DNA of 53,702 nucleotides from assembly GCA_050480705.1 (NCBI GenBank), contig JBJHAX010000014.1:1-53702 (forward strand). The letters are read 5' to 3'. The notes under the pieces were generated by a model, which made no database searches, was not told the DNA's origin, and was given only the letters and a program-made list of their open reading frames with translations. Below are positions 1 to 7,952 of this stretch, piece by piece. Each line of letters begins with the position of its first letter. Position 1 is the stretch's first letter. The translations under genes were made by a program, and so were the position numbers. The DNA comes from JBJHAX01 sp050480705. Its GTDB lineage: Bacteria; Actinomycetota; Nitriliruptoria; Nitriliruptorales; Nitriliruptoraceae.

Positions 1-1
1 T

Positions 2-532
2 CTCGCTGAGCGCATCGAGAAACTGATGCCCGACACCGAACCCGTCGCGCGCGAACCGCGTCGTGGCCTCGACCACGGCGCCTACGTTCCGCTGACAGTC
101 ATGTACCCCGACGCCGACGTCCCGGTCCTGCAGATGTCACTGCCGACGAGTGACCCCGACCGGCTTCTCGACATCGGCCGGCGCCTGCGCCCGCTGCGCG
201 ACGAGGGGGTGCTGATCATCGGGTCCGGTTTCACCACCCACGGCCTGCCATTCCTCACGCGCGAGCACTGGACCAACACCGAGGCCGCTCCTCCGGGCTG
301 GTCGGTCGAGTTCGACGTCTGGGCTGACGAGGCGCTGCGGCGGGGTGACGTCGACGAGCTCGCAGGGTTCCGTACGCGCGCTCCCGGCATGCCGTTCGCG
401 CACCCGACGGTGGAGCACTTCACGCCGATGTTCGTCACGCTCGGTGCGTCCACCGACGCCGAGGCGCCCGTCGAGCAGATCGTCGACGGATTCTGGATGG
501 GGCTGGCCAAACGATCGTTCCAAGCTGCCTGA
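2..532 (+). CDS. LigB/DODA-type class III extradiol dioxygenase (5' end cut by window)
   Basis: The reading frame is open to the left window edge, so the N-terminal part, including the first metal ligands, is missing. The visible C-terminal part carries blocks typical of the DODA/YgiD branch of LigB-family ring-opening dioxygenases: GAYVPLTVMYPDADVPVLQ, then a segment around LRDEGVLIIGSGFTTHGLP. These enzymes cleave catechol-type rings next to the hydroxyls using a non-haem metal in the cytoplasm. The physiological substrate (DOPA-like or another catechol) cannot be read from this fragment. It is followed 150 nt downstream by a flavodoxin-domain gene on the same strand. Family assignment is secure; substrate is unknown. 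Confidence 0.85.
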   Translation, partial: LAERIEKLMPDTEPVAREPRRGLDHGAYVPLTVMYPDADVPVLQMSLPTSDPDRLLDIGRRLRPLRDEGVLIIGSGFTTHGLPFLTREHWTNTEAAPPGWSVEFDVWADEALRRGDVDELAGFRTRAPGMPFAHPTVEHFTPMFVTLGASTDAEAPVEQIVDGFWMGLAKRSFQAA

Positions 533-643
533 TCCAGTTTGCGTCCTGAACGCAGCGACCATCCGGCACCCAGGGTCCCACGGATTCAGGCACATCGCCC
601 TGTGACGATCGCCTCGTCGTGCGCCACGATCGACGCCACAGAG

Positions 644-661
644 CGATCCGGACCCGGATCG
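644..661. promoter_or_regulatory. 18-bp dyad CGATCCGG-AC-CCGGATCG before the flavodoxin gene
   Basis: Perfect 8-bp arms separated by 2 bp end 21 nt before the proposed flavodoxin-domain start at 683. It could be a repressor operator or a short hairpin (7-bp stem, 4-nt loop). There is no T-run after it, so an intrinsic terminator is unlikely. Confidence 0.4.
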
Positions 662-682
662 TCAGCCACAGCGGAGCGTGCG

Positions 683-1240
683 ATGGCGTCGTCACCCCGA
701 AACGACCACCAACCAAAGGTGCTCGTCACCGCGTCGTCGAAGCACGGCGCGACCACAGAGATCGCCGACGCGATCGCGCGACGGCTGGGCGACCGCGGCG
801 CCGAGGTCGCCCGCCTGGATCCCGACGCGGTCGACACCGTCGATGAGTTCGACGCGGTGATCCTGGGCAGCGCGGTGTACGCCGGGCACTGGCAGGCGGA
901 CGCTTCGGCGTTCGCGAAGCGTTTCGCCGTCCAGCTTCGCGAACGCTCAGTCTGGCTCTTCTCCTCGGGCCCCGTCGGCGATCCGCCGCGCCCGGTCGAT
1001 GATCCGGTCGGCGTCGATGAGCTGATGGCCGACCTCGGCGCGCGCGACCATCGGGTTCTGCCGGGCCGAATCGACCGGGGCCGGCTCGGGCGGGGCGAGC
1101 GGCTCATCGTGCGCGCCCTGAAGGTTCCCGACGGCGACGCACGAGACTGGGACGACATCGCCGATTGGGCCGACCAGATTGCCGCCGAGCTCGGCTGCTC
1201 CGCGGACCTCGTGCCGACGCGCGACGACATCGGGGCCTGA
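683..1240 (+). CDS. Flavodoxin-domain protein (HemG-like)
   Basis: The 185-aa product has an N-terminal flavodoxin fold. The FMN phosphate-loop region reads VLVTASSKHGATTEIADAI near residues 10-28, and the second strand/loop reads FDAVILGSAVYAGHW. This resembles the HemG/menaquinone-dependent protoporphyrinogen oxidase-like flavodoxins common in actinobacteria, which transfer electrons using bound FMN. I chose ATG 683 because GGAG lies about 8 nt upstream and the flavodoxin fold begins directly after it; the frame stays open further upstream, but that stretch looks non-coding. It probably belongs to a plus-strand unit with the dioxygenase and the following epimerase-like gene. The specific electron partner is unknown. 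Confidence 0.8.
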   Translation: MASSPRNDHQPKVLVTASSKHGATTEIADAIARRLGDRGAEVARLDPDAVDTVDEFDAVILGSAVYAGHWQADASAFAKRFAVQLRERSVWLFSSGPVGDPPRPVDDPVGVDELMADLGARDHRVLPGRIDRGRLGRGERLIVRALKVPDGDARDWDDIADWADQIAAELGCSADLVPTRDDIGA

Positions 1241-1392
1241 CATCGGGGCCTGACATCGACGCCTACTCGGATCCCACCGCGCCGAGGAGGCTCACCCTCA
1301 TGCCGCCACATACCTCCCGCCATACCACAGGCGACCCCGCTGGGCTGCTACAACGCAGCGAGACACCGGACCAGGCGCCGAAGGAGGTCGGA

Positions 1393-1998
1393 ATGCGCGT
1401 GTTCGTCGCCGGCGGCACGGGCGCCATCGGCCGCCGGGTGGTCGCCGGACTCGTCGCAGCAGGCCACGGGGTCGCAGCGACCACCCGCTCCGATGCCAAC
1501 GCCAACGCGATCGAAGACGCAGGGGCGAGTGCGGTCGTCGTCGACGTCTACGACAGGGACGCGCTCGAGACCCGACTCGTCGAACACCACCCGGACGTCG
1601 TGATCCACCAGCTGACCGACCTGCCCGACGACGTCGCACACATCGGCGCCTACCGCGACGCCAACGACCGCATCCGCCGTGAAGGCACCGCGAACCTGGT
1701 CGCCGCAGCGCGTGCGGCGGGGGTCAGATCCCTCATCGCCCAGAGCGTCGCCTGGGAGATGCCGGAGCCGAGCGCTGCCGCCGTCGCCGACCTCGAGCGA
1801 CAGGTTGGCGATTTCGGCGGCCTGGTCGTGCGCTACGGCCGCTTCTACGGCCCCGACACGTTCTTCTCCGCCGAGCTGCCACCACCACCTCGCATCCACA
1901 TCGACGACGCGGCGCGCCGAACGATCGCACTGCTCGGGCACCCGGCGGGTGTGGTGACGCTCGCCGATGAATCGGACGAGCCCGCCACCGAACGGTGA
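1393..1998 (+). CDS. Small NAD(P)-binding epimerase/dehydratase-like protein
   Basis: The 201-aa product opens with a Rossmann nucleotide-binding motif, FVAGGTGAIGRRVV (GxxGxxG), at residues 3-16 and continues as an extended-SDR/NmrA-like fold. A strong ribosome site AAGGAGG at 1381-1387, 5 nt before ATG 1393, fixes the start. At about 200 aa it is much shorter than full extended SDRs (about 300 aa), and the SDR YxxxK catalytic pair is not evident: the segment near the expected site reads SVAWEMPEPSAAA. It may be a redox-sensing or non-catalytic NAD(P)-binding protein. It ends 66 nt from the convergent aldo/keto reductase gene. Confidence 0.75.
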   Translation: MRVFVAGGTGAIGRRVVAGLVAAGHGVAATTRSDANANAIEDAGASAVVVDVYDRDALETRLVEHHPDVVIHQLTDLPDDVAHIGAYRDANDRIRREGTANLVAAARAAGVRSLIAQSVAWEMPEPSAAAVADLERQVGDFGGLVVRYGRFYGPDTFFSAELPPPPRIHIDDAARRTIALLGHPAGVVTLADESDEPATER

Positions 1999-2064
1999 CG
2001 GGCGTCGTCGAGTTCCGTCGACCGACCGCGCGGCCAACGGTCTTTTGCGCGATGGAGCAATCGG

Positions 2065-3039
2065 TCAGTGCGATCTGACCGGCAAGGGCAGGTAGTTCGC
2101 TTCGAGTTCGTCGATCTCGTCCTGGCTCAACGTCAACTCGGTTGCGCCTGCGGCATCCTGGAGGTGCTCGATCCGGGTCGCTCCGATGACCGGCGCCGTC
2201 ACCGCACGTTTGCTCAAGACCCACGCGAGCGCGACCTGCGCCATCTTCACGCCGCGTGCCTCGGCGATGCGGCCGACCGCTTCGACGATGGCGTCGGGCG
2301 CGCCTTCGTAGTGGTACGGCGTCCGCTCGTCGAGCTGGCCACGGTCCGTCTCGTCGGCGCGGCTCGGCGGACGCGTGAGACGTCCGCGCGCGAGCGGACT
2401 CCACGGAAGGACCCCGACGCCTGTCGCCTCGCAGTACGGCAGCATCTCACGCTCTTCTTCTCGATAGAGGAGGTTGAGGTGCGGCTGCATCGTCACGAAC
2501 TGTGTCCAGCCGTTGCGCGCTGCAACGTGCTGCGCCGTCGCGAACTGCCATGCGTACATCGATGACGCACCGATGTAGCGGACCTTTCCGGCGCGGACGC
2601 AGTCGTCGAGCGCCTGCATCGTCTCCTCGATCGGCGTCTCGGGATCCCAGCGGTGGATCTGGTACAGGTCGATGTGGTCGAGGCCGAGGCGGCGCAACGA
2701 CTTGTCGACGCTGTCGAGGATGTGACCGCGCGACAGCCCGCGGTCATTGGGCGCGTCGCCCACCTTCATGAAGACCTTCGTGCCGACGACGTACTCCTCG
2801 CGACGCGAGAACACCTCGCGAAGCGCCTTGCCGGTGGCTTCCTCGCTCGCGCCGAAGGAATAGGCGTCGGCCGTATCGAAGAAGGTGATCCCAGCATCGG
2901 CCGCTGCTCCGACGAACGTCGTCGCACTGTCGGCCGGCAGGATCCATTTCTGCCACACGGATGAATCACCGAAGCTCATCATCCCGAGACAGAGCTCGGA
3001 GACCTTCAGCCCAGCGTTTCCCAGACGGACCTGCTCCAT
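2065..3039 (-). CDS. Aldo/keto reductase
   Basis: The 324-aa product is a cytoplasmic NADPH-dependent (beta/alpha)8-barrel reductase of the aldo/keto reductase superfamily, YajO/Tas-like. Visible active-site elements are the DTADAYSFGASEE segment (Asp and Tyr), VVGTKVF (Lys) and LYQIHRWDP (His). The C-terminal cofactor-binding end reads VIGATRIEHL. ATG 3039 is preferred over an upstream in-frame start because a purine-rich GAGGAAC ribosome site lies just before it and family proteins begin near the MEQVRLGNAGLKVS block. It converges on the epimerase-like gene and is separated from the ABC permease by 134 nt that contain a small dyad. The substrate is unknown. Confidence 0.9.
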   Translation of the reverse strand: MEQVRLGNAGLKVSELCLGMMSFGDSSVWQKWILPADSATTFVGAAADAGITFFDTADAYSFGASEEATGKALREVFSRREEYVVGTKVFMKVGDAPNDRGLSRGHILDSVDKSLRRLGLDHIDLYQIHRWDPETPIEETMQALDDCVRAGKVRYIGASSMYAWQFATAQHVAARNGWTQFVTMQPHLNLLYREEEREMLPYCEATGVGVLPWSPLARGRLTRPPSRADETDRGQLDERTPYHYEGAPDAIVEAVGRIAEARGVKMAQVALAWVLSKRAVTAPVIGATRIEHLQDAAGATELTLSQDEIDELEANYLPLPVRSH

Positions 3040-3070
3040 GCCGTTCCTCTTCCCGTCGCGGTGCGTCATG

Positions 3071-3085
3071 GTGACGCGCCGTCAC
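3071..3085. promoter_or_regulatory. Dyad GTGACG-CGC-CGTCAC upstream of the aldo/keto reductase
   Basis: A perfect 6-bp inverted repeat with a 3-bp centre lies 32-46 nt upstream of the aldo/keto reductase start, where an operator would be expected. No regulator in the window can be matched to it. It could also be a chance repeat in GC-rich DNA. Confidence 0.35.
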
Positions 3086-3173
3086 ATCCCGATCTGCTCC
3101 ACGCACGGCGGGTCGCCGCCCGAAGGTTCGCGGGCGGCAACCTTGCGGGCGCATGCCACGCCGGCGCGGCCGG

Positions 3174-4934
3174 TCAGGACCGCGCCTTGGCGCCGAACAC
3201 CCGTCGGGACAACCCCATCCCGGTGAAGACCACGAGCGAGGAGACGATGATCAGGCCGACCGCGATCGTCGCGAGCTGTCCGTAGCTGCCGAAGTTCACC
3301 ATGTCGAGCATGAACGATCCGACGACAGGGTTGCCCGGTCCGGCCAGCATCGCCGATGCCGTGATGTCACCGGCCATGAGGACGAACACGAGCGCCCATC
3401 CCGATGCGAGACCCGGGATCATCAACGGCAGCACGATCCGCACGAACGTCTTCGATTCGCTGGCTCCCGAGGCGAGTGATGCCTCCTCGAGTTCGCGCCC
3501 GACCTGCGCATGCGCGGCAGACGCGTTGAACGAGGCCTGCGGCAACGTGATCACCAGGTAGGCGAGGAACAGGATGAGCAGCGTCCCACCGATCCTGATG
3601 GGAGGACCGGCGAATGCCGCGACGAACGCAACACCGATGAGGATGTTCGACACGGCGCCGGGCAGCTTGGTCGTGAAGTCCGAGACGCGGCCGACCCAGC
3701 TGTGCATACGGCGGTTGGAGTACGCCGCGATGACCGCTGCGACGAGCATGGCGGCCAGGGCACCGAACAACGCGATCGTCGCGCTGTTCTGCAGTGCGGT
3801 GCGGATCGGCGTCCCCACCGACAGCAGGGCCTCGTAGCGTTCGAGACTCAATGCTCCCCAGTTGATGGTCGCGCTCCAGAACGGCTGGGTCGACACGATC
3901 ACCAGACCGAACACCGGCAGGATCGCGGTCGAGAAGAAGTAACCGAGCATGAAGATCCGTGCCGGCCACTTCCATGGACCCAGGCGGATCGGCATCGGTG
4001 AAGCGCTTCGGCCGCTGATGGTCGCAAACCGGTTGTTCTTGATCACGCGACGTTGCAGGAACAGGCCCGTGCCGATCACCGCCATCATGACCAGGCCGAG
4101 CACCATCGCCGTGCCGATCTCGGGCGGGTACTGGCGCATCAGGCTCACGATGCGGAAGCTGAGCACCTCAATTGAATTCGCGCCCCGGCCGAGAATCGCG
4201 GGCACGGAGAACAGCGAGAACCCATAGATCAGAGCAAGCAGCATGCCGGCGAGGATGCCCGGCATCACAGCCGGCAACGTCACCGTGCGAAGCGTCCGCG
4301 CCGGAGTCGCGCCACTGCCACGCGCGGCCTCCTCGAGGCTCGGATCGAGATTTCTCAGCGCTGCGGCAACGGTCATGAAGACGAGCGGCACCAGGTACAG
4401 CGTGTAGACGAAGGTCATGCCGTACCAGCTCTGGCTGTCGAAAGGTCCTCGCTCGAGTTCTATGCCGAACCAGCTCAGGACCGCGCGGATAGCGACGTTG
4501 ATGAAACCGGCGTTGGGCCCTCCGAGGACGAGCCAGCCAGCCGACCCTGCGATCGGTGGCACCAGCAGAGGCAGAATCGGCAACGTGCGGGTCACCCACC
4601 CGATCGACGCATCCGTGCGCTCGCTGAGCCATGCGAACGCGGAGCCGATGATCGTTGCCGCAGTCACGCTGATACCCACGACGATGAACGTGTTGCGCAG
4701 CACGCCGACGAGCCCGCGCTGGCCGAGCGCCTTCGTGACCGCGCCGCCGAGACCTTCCTCGGAGAGGATGACGCGCATCCAGGTCATGCCCAGCGGGTAG
4801 AGGACGAGCAACGTGATCGCGACGGCGAGCAGGGAGGCGAACAGCTTGAAGGAGGACATCTGTTCGGCCCGGCGCCCGGACGCTCCGAGCGCGCCCAAGC
4901 GGCCCGGCTGTTGCGTGTTCACTGGCAGGGCCAT
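3174..4934 (-). CDS. ABC transporter permease, two fused permease domains (FbpB/AfuB type)
   Basis: The 586-aa inner-membrane protein has two tandem copies of the BPD-type permease domain, about 12 hydrophobic segments in all. Each copy has an EAA loop that docks on the ATPase: EEAARGSGATPARTL at residues 201-215 and EEASLASGASESKTF near residue 490. The fused arrangement is typical of Fbp/Afu-type importers, known to move ferric iron and, in AfuABC, phosphorylated sugars. The ATG overlaps the stop of the upstream ATPase gene by one base (TGATG), which implies translational coupling. The substrate cannot be decided from the permease; the catabolic setting favours an organic solute. Confidence 0.93.
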   Translation of the reverse strand: MALPVNTQQPGRLGALGASGRRAEQMSSFKLFASLLAVAITLLVLYPLGMTWMRVILSEEGLGGAVTKALGQRGLVGVLRNTFIVVGISVTAATIIGSAFAWLSERTDASIGWVTRTLPILPLLVPPIAGSAGWLVLGGPNAGFINVAIRAVLSWFGIELERGPFDSQSWYGMTFVYTLYLVPLVFMTVAAALRNLDPSLEEAARGSGATPARTLRTVTLPAVMPGILAGMLLALIYGFSLFSVPAILGRGANSIEVLSFRIVSLMRQYPPEIGTAMVLGLVMMAVIGTGLFLQRRVIKNNRFATISGRSASPMPIRLGPWKWPARIFMLGYFFSTAILPVFGLVIVSTQPFWSATINWGALSLERYEALLSVGTPIRTALQNSATIALFGALAAMLVAAVIAAYSNRRMHSWVGRVSDFTTKLPGAVSNILIGVAFVAAFAGPPIRIGGTLLILFLAYLVITLPQASFNASAAHAQVGRELEEASLASGASESKTFVRIVLPLMIPGLASGWALVFVLMAGDITASAMLAGPGNPVVGSFMLDMVNFGSYGQLATIAVGLIIVSSLVVFTGMGLSRRVFGAKARS

Positions 4935-6070
4935 CAGGCGGACTCCGTCATCGACTCGTCGGCGGAGGTGTCAGCAGGGAAGACGCGGACCCGTTTCGGA
5001 TCGACCGTCAATCCCGTCGTTGCGCCTTCGGTCAACCGATTGCTGCCTGACTCCGATACCCGCAGTTCGAGGCCGTTCACGCGGACCATGCACTCACTGC
5101 GCGCGCCGAGAAACAGTTCGACGTCGGCGACACCCGTCCAGGCGTTCGTCGTCTTCTCGACGGCGTCGGCGTCGATGACCGAGAGGTCTTCGGGACGAAC
5201 GCCGACGATGACCGGATCGCCCTCGGAGATCCCGCTGGCCGCCTTGGCGCGTATGTTTCCGAGCTCGGTCGTCACGGTGCATACGTCGCCGTCGATCGAG
5301 GCGACGTCCCCCTGGATCTCGTTGAGGGTTCCGATGAAGCGGCCGACCTTGAGCGAGACCGGATCGCGGTAGATCTCGGTGGGCTTGCCCAGCTGTTCGA
5401 TGTTGCCACTGTCCATCACCGCGACGCGGGACCCGAGCGCCATGGCTTCTTCCTGGTCGTGGGTCACGTAGACGGCCGTGAATCCGAGTTCGTCGTGCAT
5501 TCTGCGGATCTCGAAGCGCAGCTGCTCACGCACCTTGGCGTCCACGTTCGACAGTGGTTCGTCGAACAGCACGACCTTCGAGTCGCCGACGAGGGCACGC
5601 GCGAGCGCGGTGCGCTGCTGCTGGCCGCCACTCATCTGCCCGGGATACTGCTCCGCGAGGTTGCCGATCCCGACCAGATCGAGAGTCTGCTGGACCCGTT
5701 CCCTGATCTCGCTCTTTGGGAACCCACGCATGCGCAACGGATACGACACGTTGCCGAAGACCGTCATGTGAGGCCACAGCGCGTAGGACTGGAAGATCAT
5801 CCCCATCCGGCGCTTCTCCGGAGGCACGTTGACGCCCCGTGACGAGTCGAAGATGGTCGTCTCGTCGACCGAGATCGAGCCCTGGGAGGGGGTCTCGAGG
5901 CCGGCGATACTGCGCAGCATCGTCGTTTTGCCGCAGCCGCTCGGACCCAGAAGCACGAGAAACTCGCCGTGCTCGATGTCGACCGAGACGTTGTCGATCG
6001 CGTGAACGACCTCGCCGCTCCGCCGCACGAACGTCTTCGTCAAGTCGCGCAGTTCGATACTGCTCTTCAT
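4934..6070 (-). CDS. ABC transporter ATP-binding protein (FbpC/PotA-like)
   Basis: The 378-aa cytoplasmic ATPase powers the adjacent permease. Walker A is GPSGCGKTT (42-50), the Q-loop is in MIFQ (91-94), the signature is MSGGQQQR (146-153), Walker B is VVLFDE (166-171) and the H-loop histidine is in YVTHD (201-205). The C-terminal third is a TOBE-type domain. ATG 6070 is chosen because GAGGAG lies about 10 nt upstream and ABC homology begins at once; the frame stays open upstream but that stretch shows no ABC homology. The gene follows the solute-binding protein after a 359-nt gap holding a strong hairpin and is coupled to the permease. Confidence 0.95.
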   Translation of the reverse strand: MKSSIELRDLTKTFVRRSGEVVHAIDNVSVDIEHGEFLVLLGPSGCGKTTMLRSIAGLETPSQGSISVDETTIFDSSRGVNVPPEKRRMGMIFQSYALWPHMTVFGNVSYPLRMRGFPKSEIRERVQQTLDLVGIGNLAEQYPGQMSGGQQQRTALARALVGDSKVVLFDEPLSNVDAKVREQLRFEIRRMHDELGFTAVYVTHDQEEAMALGSRVAVMDSGNIEQLGKPTEIYRDPVSLKVGRFIGTLNEIQGDVASIDGDVCTVTTELGNIRAKAASGISEGDPVIVGVRPEDLSVIDADAVEKTTNAWTGVADVELFLGARSECMVRVNGLELRVSESGSNRLTEGATTGLTVDPKRVRVFPADTSADESMTESA

Positions 6071-6361
6071 CGGAAGTTCGCTCCTCGTGCTCGCTCGCGT
6101 GCGACGACGCACGTCGAGTAGGTACGCGTGGGTCGGATCGGGTCCTGCTCCGAATCCCTCGCGCACCGCTCCCTGGGTGTGATGGGTCACTGCCGGTCGG
6201 GTCAACGACGCCGTCAGGCCGGCACCGCTGACCCAGGCGCATTCTCGCAACGTCCCGTCAATGCGCAACACGTGATCGACGGTCGCGCATCCGATCGGAA
6301 CGAGATTCGGTCCACGAACCGTTCGCCCCAACAGCTGACCGGGCGTGACGGGTGGTGGACG

Positions 6362-6400
6362 GGACGGCATCGCCACCGTTTTCCGGCGACGATGCCGTCC
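6362..6400. repeat. Intercistronic hairpin between solute-binding protein and ATPase genes
   Basis: The 359-nt gap 6071-6429 has no recognisable gene. Close to the binding-protein stop it contains a perfect 11-bp inverted repeat, GGACGGCATCG (6362-6372) and CGATGCCGTCC (6390-6400), around a 17-nt loop. There is no following U-run. In ABC operons such hairpins commonly protect the binding-protein mRNA or partly stop transcription, giving more binding protein than permease. That role is inferred here. Confidence 0.6.
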
Positions 6401-6429
6401 ATCCGGCCGTGTCGGCCGACGTGCCGATC

Positions 6430-7590
6430 TCAGTTGATCTGCAGCCACTCGATGAAGTCGTCGAGCATGGCCTCTCCAGCCTCAACGTCCGCGAACGTCA
6501 GCTGGTAGAAGTCCGGATGCATCTCGAGTTCCGAGCGTGCAGCCGGGTGGATCGGCGGACCGGCGAACGCCGTGCCTTCCTGCAGTTCGACGGACATCAG
6601 GAAGTTGGCGAACAGCCGTGCGGCGTTCGGGTTCTGGGCATCGGCAGAGATCGCCAGATCGTGGCTGAACCACGAGGTGTTGTTGTCCTCGGGGAACTTG
6701 AAGGTGAGCGGTGCACCCTGCTCGATCTGTGGGTTCGGGTTGTTGGAGTTCGTCGGGATGACGATGGCAGCCTCGCCGGCGGCAAGCGGGTCGAGGGCGG
6801 CGATGTTGCTGTCCACCCAACGAAGGTTGAGCTCACCGAAGGCCCGGAGCGTGTCCTCGCCGAATGCCTGGTAGAACCAGTACATGATCGCTGCCGTCAG
6901 GCCACCGGTACGCGGGTCCTGCATGATGATCTGGCCGTCGTACTGCGAATCCGCGAGGTCCGGCCAGTTCGGGCCAGGCTCGTGGTCGAGCACGTCGTGG
7001 TTGTAGACCCATCCCCAGACCCAGCTGTTCGACGGCACCCAGTACTCGGTCACGAGATCCGGGTCGATGTCGGCGAGGTTGGGGATCTCCGCGGGGTCGA
7101 GCGGCGCGAAGTAGCCGGCCGCCGCCGCGTCCTGGAACATCGGCGGGTTGAATGCCTGGAGAACGTCGGCGACGACCGCGCCGGCGTCGGCTTCCTGCAT
7201 GTACAGCGCCGTGATCGCGCCGCTGTTCTGGCGGTTGGGGACGACGTTGATGTCGTACATCGACTCGAACGCCTCGATGATCATCTCGTAGACGGACGAG
7301 CCCGTGTACCAGTGGACCTCGCCCTCGGCCTCAGCGGCCTCGACGAGCTCCGCCGGAGGCGGGTTCGACTCGGGAGTGTGGATCACGCCCAGTTCGAAGG
7401 GCCGGTCCTCGTGGACGATGCCTTCGTCCTCGGCCTCCGGCGCGTCCGGCTCCTCTGCCGCCTCGGGGGCCTCGGCGGGTTCTTCCACTGGGGCGTCGTC
7501 ACTGCCGCACGCCACAAGGACGAGCAGTCCCACGATGGCGAGCGCGCTGGCGCGCCAGAACTGCGTCCTGCGTCTAATTCCGGTTCTCAT
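6430..7590 (-). CDS. Extracellular solute-binding lipoprotein of the ABC importer
   Basis: The 386-aa product starts with a type II signal peptide: arginine-rich n-region, hydrophobic LAIVGLLVL and lipobox LVAC with Cys28. A long acidic Glu/Pro/Ala linker to about residue 55 precedes a family-1 periplasmic-binding fold of the FbpA/AfuA/spermidine type. ATG 7590 has GGGAGAG 6 nt upstream and places the signal peptide at the very N-terminus; the longer upstream frame does not. It is the first gene of the importer operon and has a LacI-type operator directly after a -35/-10 promoter. The ligand is not determined. Control by a LacI-type site suggests a carbon source rather than iron. Confidence 0.92.
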   Translation of the reverse strand: MRTGIRRRTQFWRASALAIVGLLVLVACGSDDAPVEEPAEAPEAAEEPDAPEAEDEGIVHEDRPFELGVIHTPESNPPPAELVEAAEAEGEVHWYTGSSVYEMIIEAFESMYDINVVPNRQNSGAITALYMQEADAGAVVADVLQAFNPPMFQDAAAAGYFAPLDPAEIPNLADIDPDLVTEYWVPSNSWVWGWVYNHDVLDHEPGPNWPDLADSQYDGQIIMQDPRTGGLTAAIMYWFYQAFGEDTLRAFGELNLRWVDSNIAALDPLAAGEAAIVIPTNSNNPNPQIEQGAPLTFKFPEDNNTSWFSHDLAISADAQNPNAARLFANFLMSVELQEGTAFAGPPIHPAARSELEMHPDFYQLTFADVEAGEAMLDDFIEWLQIN

Positions 7591-7670
7591 CAGGTCTCTC
7601 CCAGACGTCGTCAGCATCTCAACGAGATGGACTGTGTTGTGCGTCTCCCTGGTCCTGCTCCCGCATGGCA

Positions 7671-7684
7671 CCCCGAATTCGGGG
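7671..7684. repeat. Perfect 14-bp palindrome CCCCGAATTCGGGG in the importer leader
   Basis: This palindrome lies 4 bp from the LacI-type operator, between it and the binding-protein start, so it would be in the 5' untranslated RNA. It can fold as a 5-bp GC stem with an AATT loop, or act as a second protein site. The rest of the 362-nt gap 7591-7952 shows only the promoter and operator at 7688-7730. Confidence 0.5.
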
Positions 7685-7687
7685 CTA

Positions 7688-7730
7688 GGAAACGCTTTCC
7701 CAACTTTACGCGCTCAGAATGTTCTGTCAA
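7688..7730 (-). promoter_or_regulatory. Promoter plus LacI-type operator of the ABC importer operon
   Basis: Read on the minus strand: -35 TTGACA (7730-7725), 16-nt spacer, -10 TAAAGT (7708-7703), 3 nt, then GAAAGCGTTTCC (7699-7688). That 12-mer fits GNAANCGNTTNC, the usual half-palindrome form of LacI-family operators with a central CG. It would cover the transcription start, so repression is expected. The same geometry recurs at 26476-26518 and 33558-33602. Confidence 0.75.
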
Positions 7731-7952
7731 GAAACCTCCCACTATCCTGCTCGCCGGGCGCACTGCTGGCGCTCGTGCAGCATTGACGTCGGAGGTACGG
7801 AGCACCCCATCGGCGTACGCCGCGCGGGCAGGCCGATGACGCCCTCTTCTGTGCGTGGCCGCGAGCAGCCCGGTCGGTCCGGTGCGGGCTTCGTGGAGAT
7901 GCATCGCGGCCGTGGCGACACGACGGAGGAACGCGACGAAGGCGGCTGCGAG

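Noticed and set aside
1999..2064. Intrinsic terminator between the convergent epimerase-like and aldo/keto reductase genes
   Set aside because: No stem longer than about 4 bp with a T-run could be drawn.
6352..7839. Long plus-strand frame opposite the solute-binding protein gene
   Set aside because: It has no family motif and runs across the promoter region; the minus-strand lipoprotein has a clear signal peptide and lipobox.
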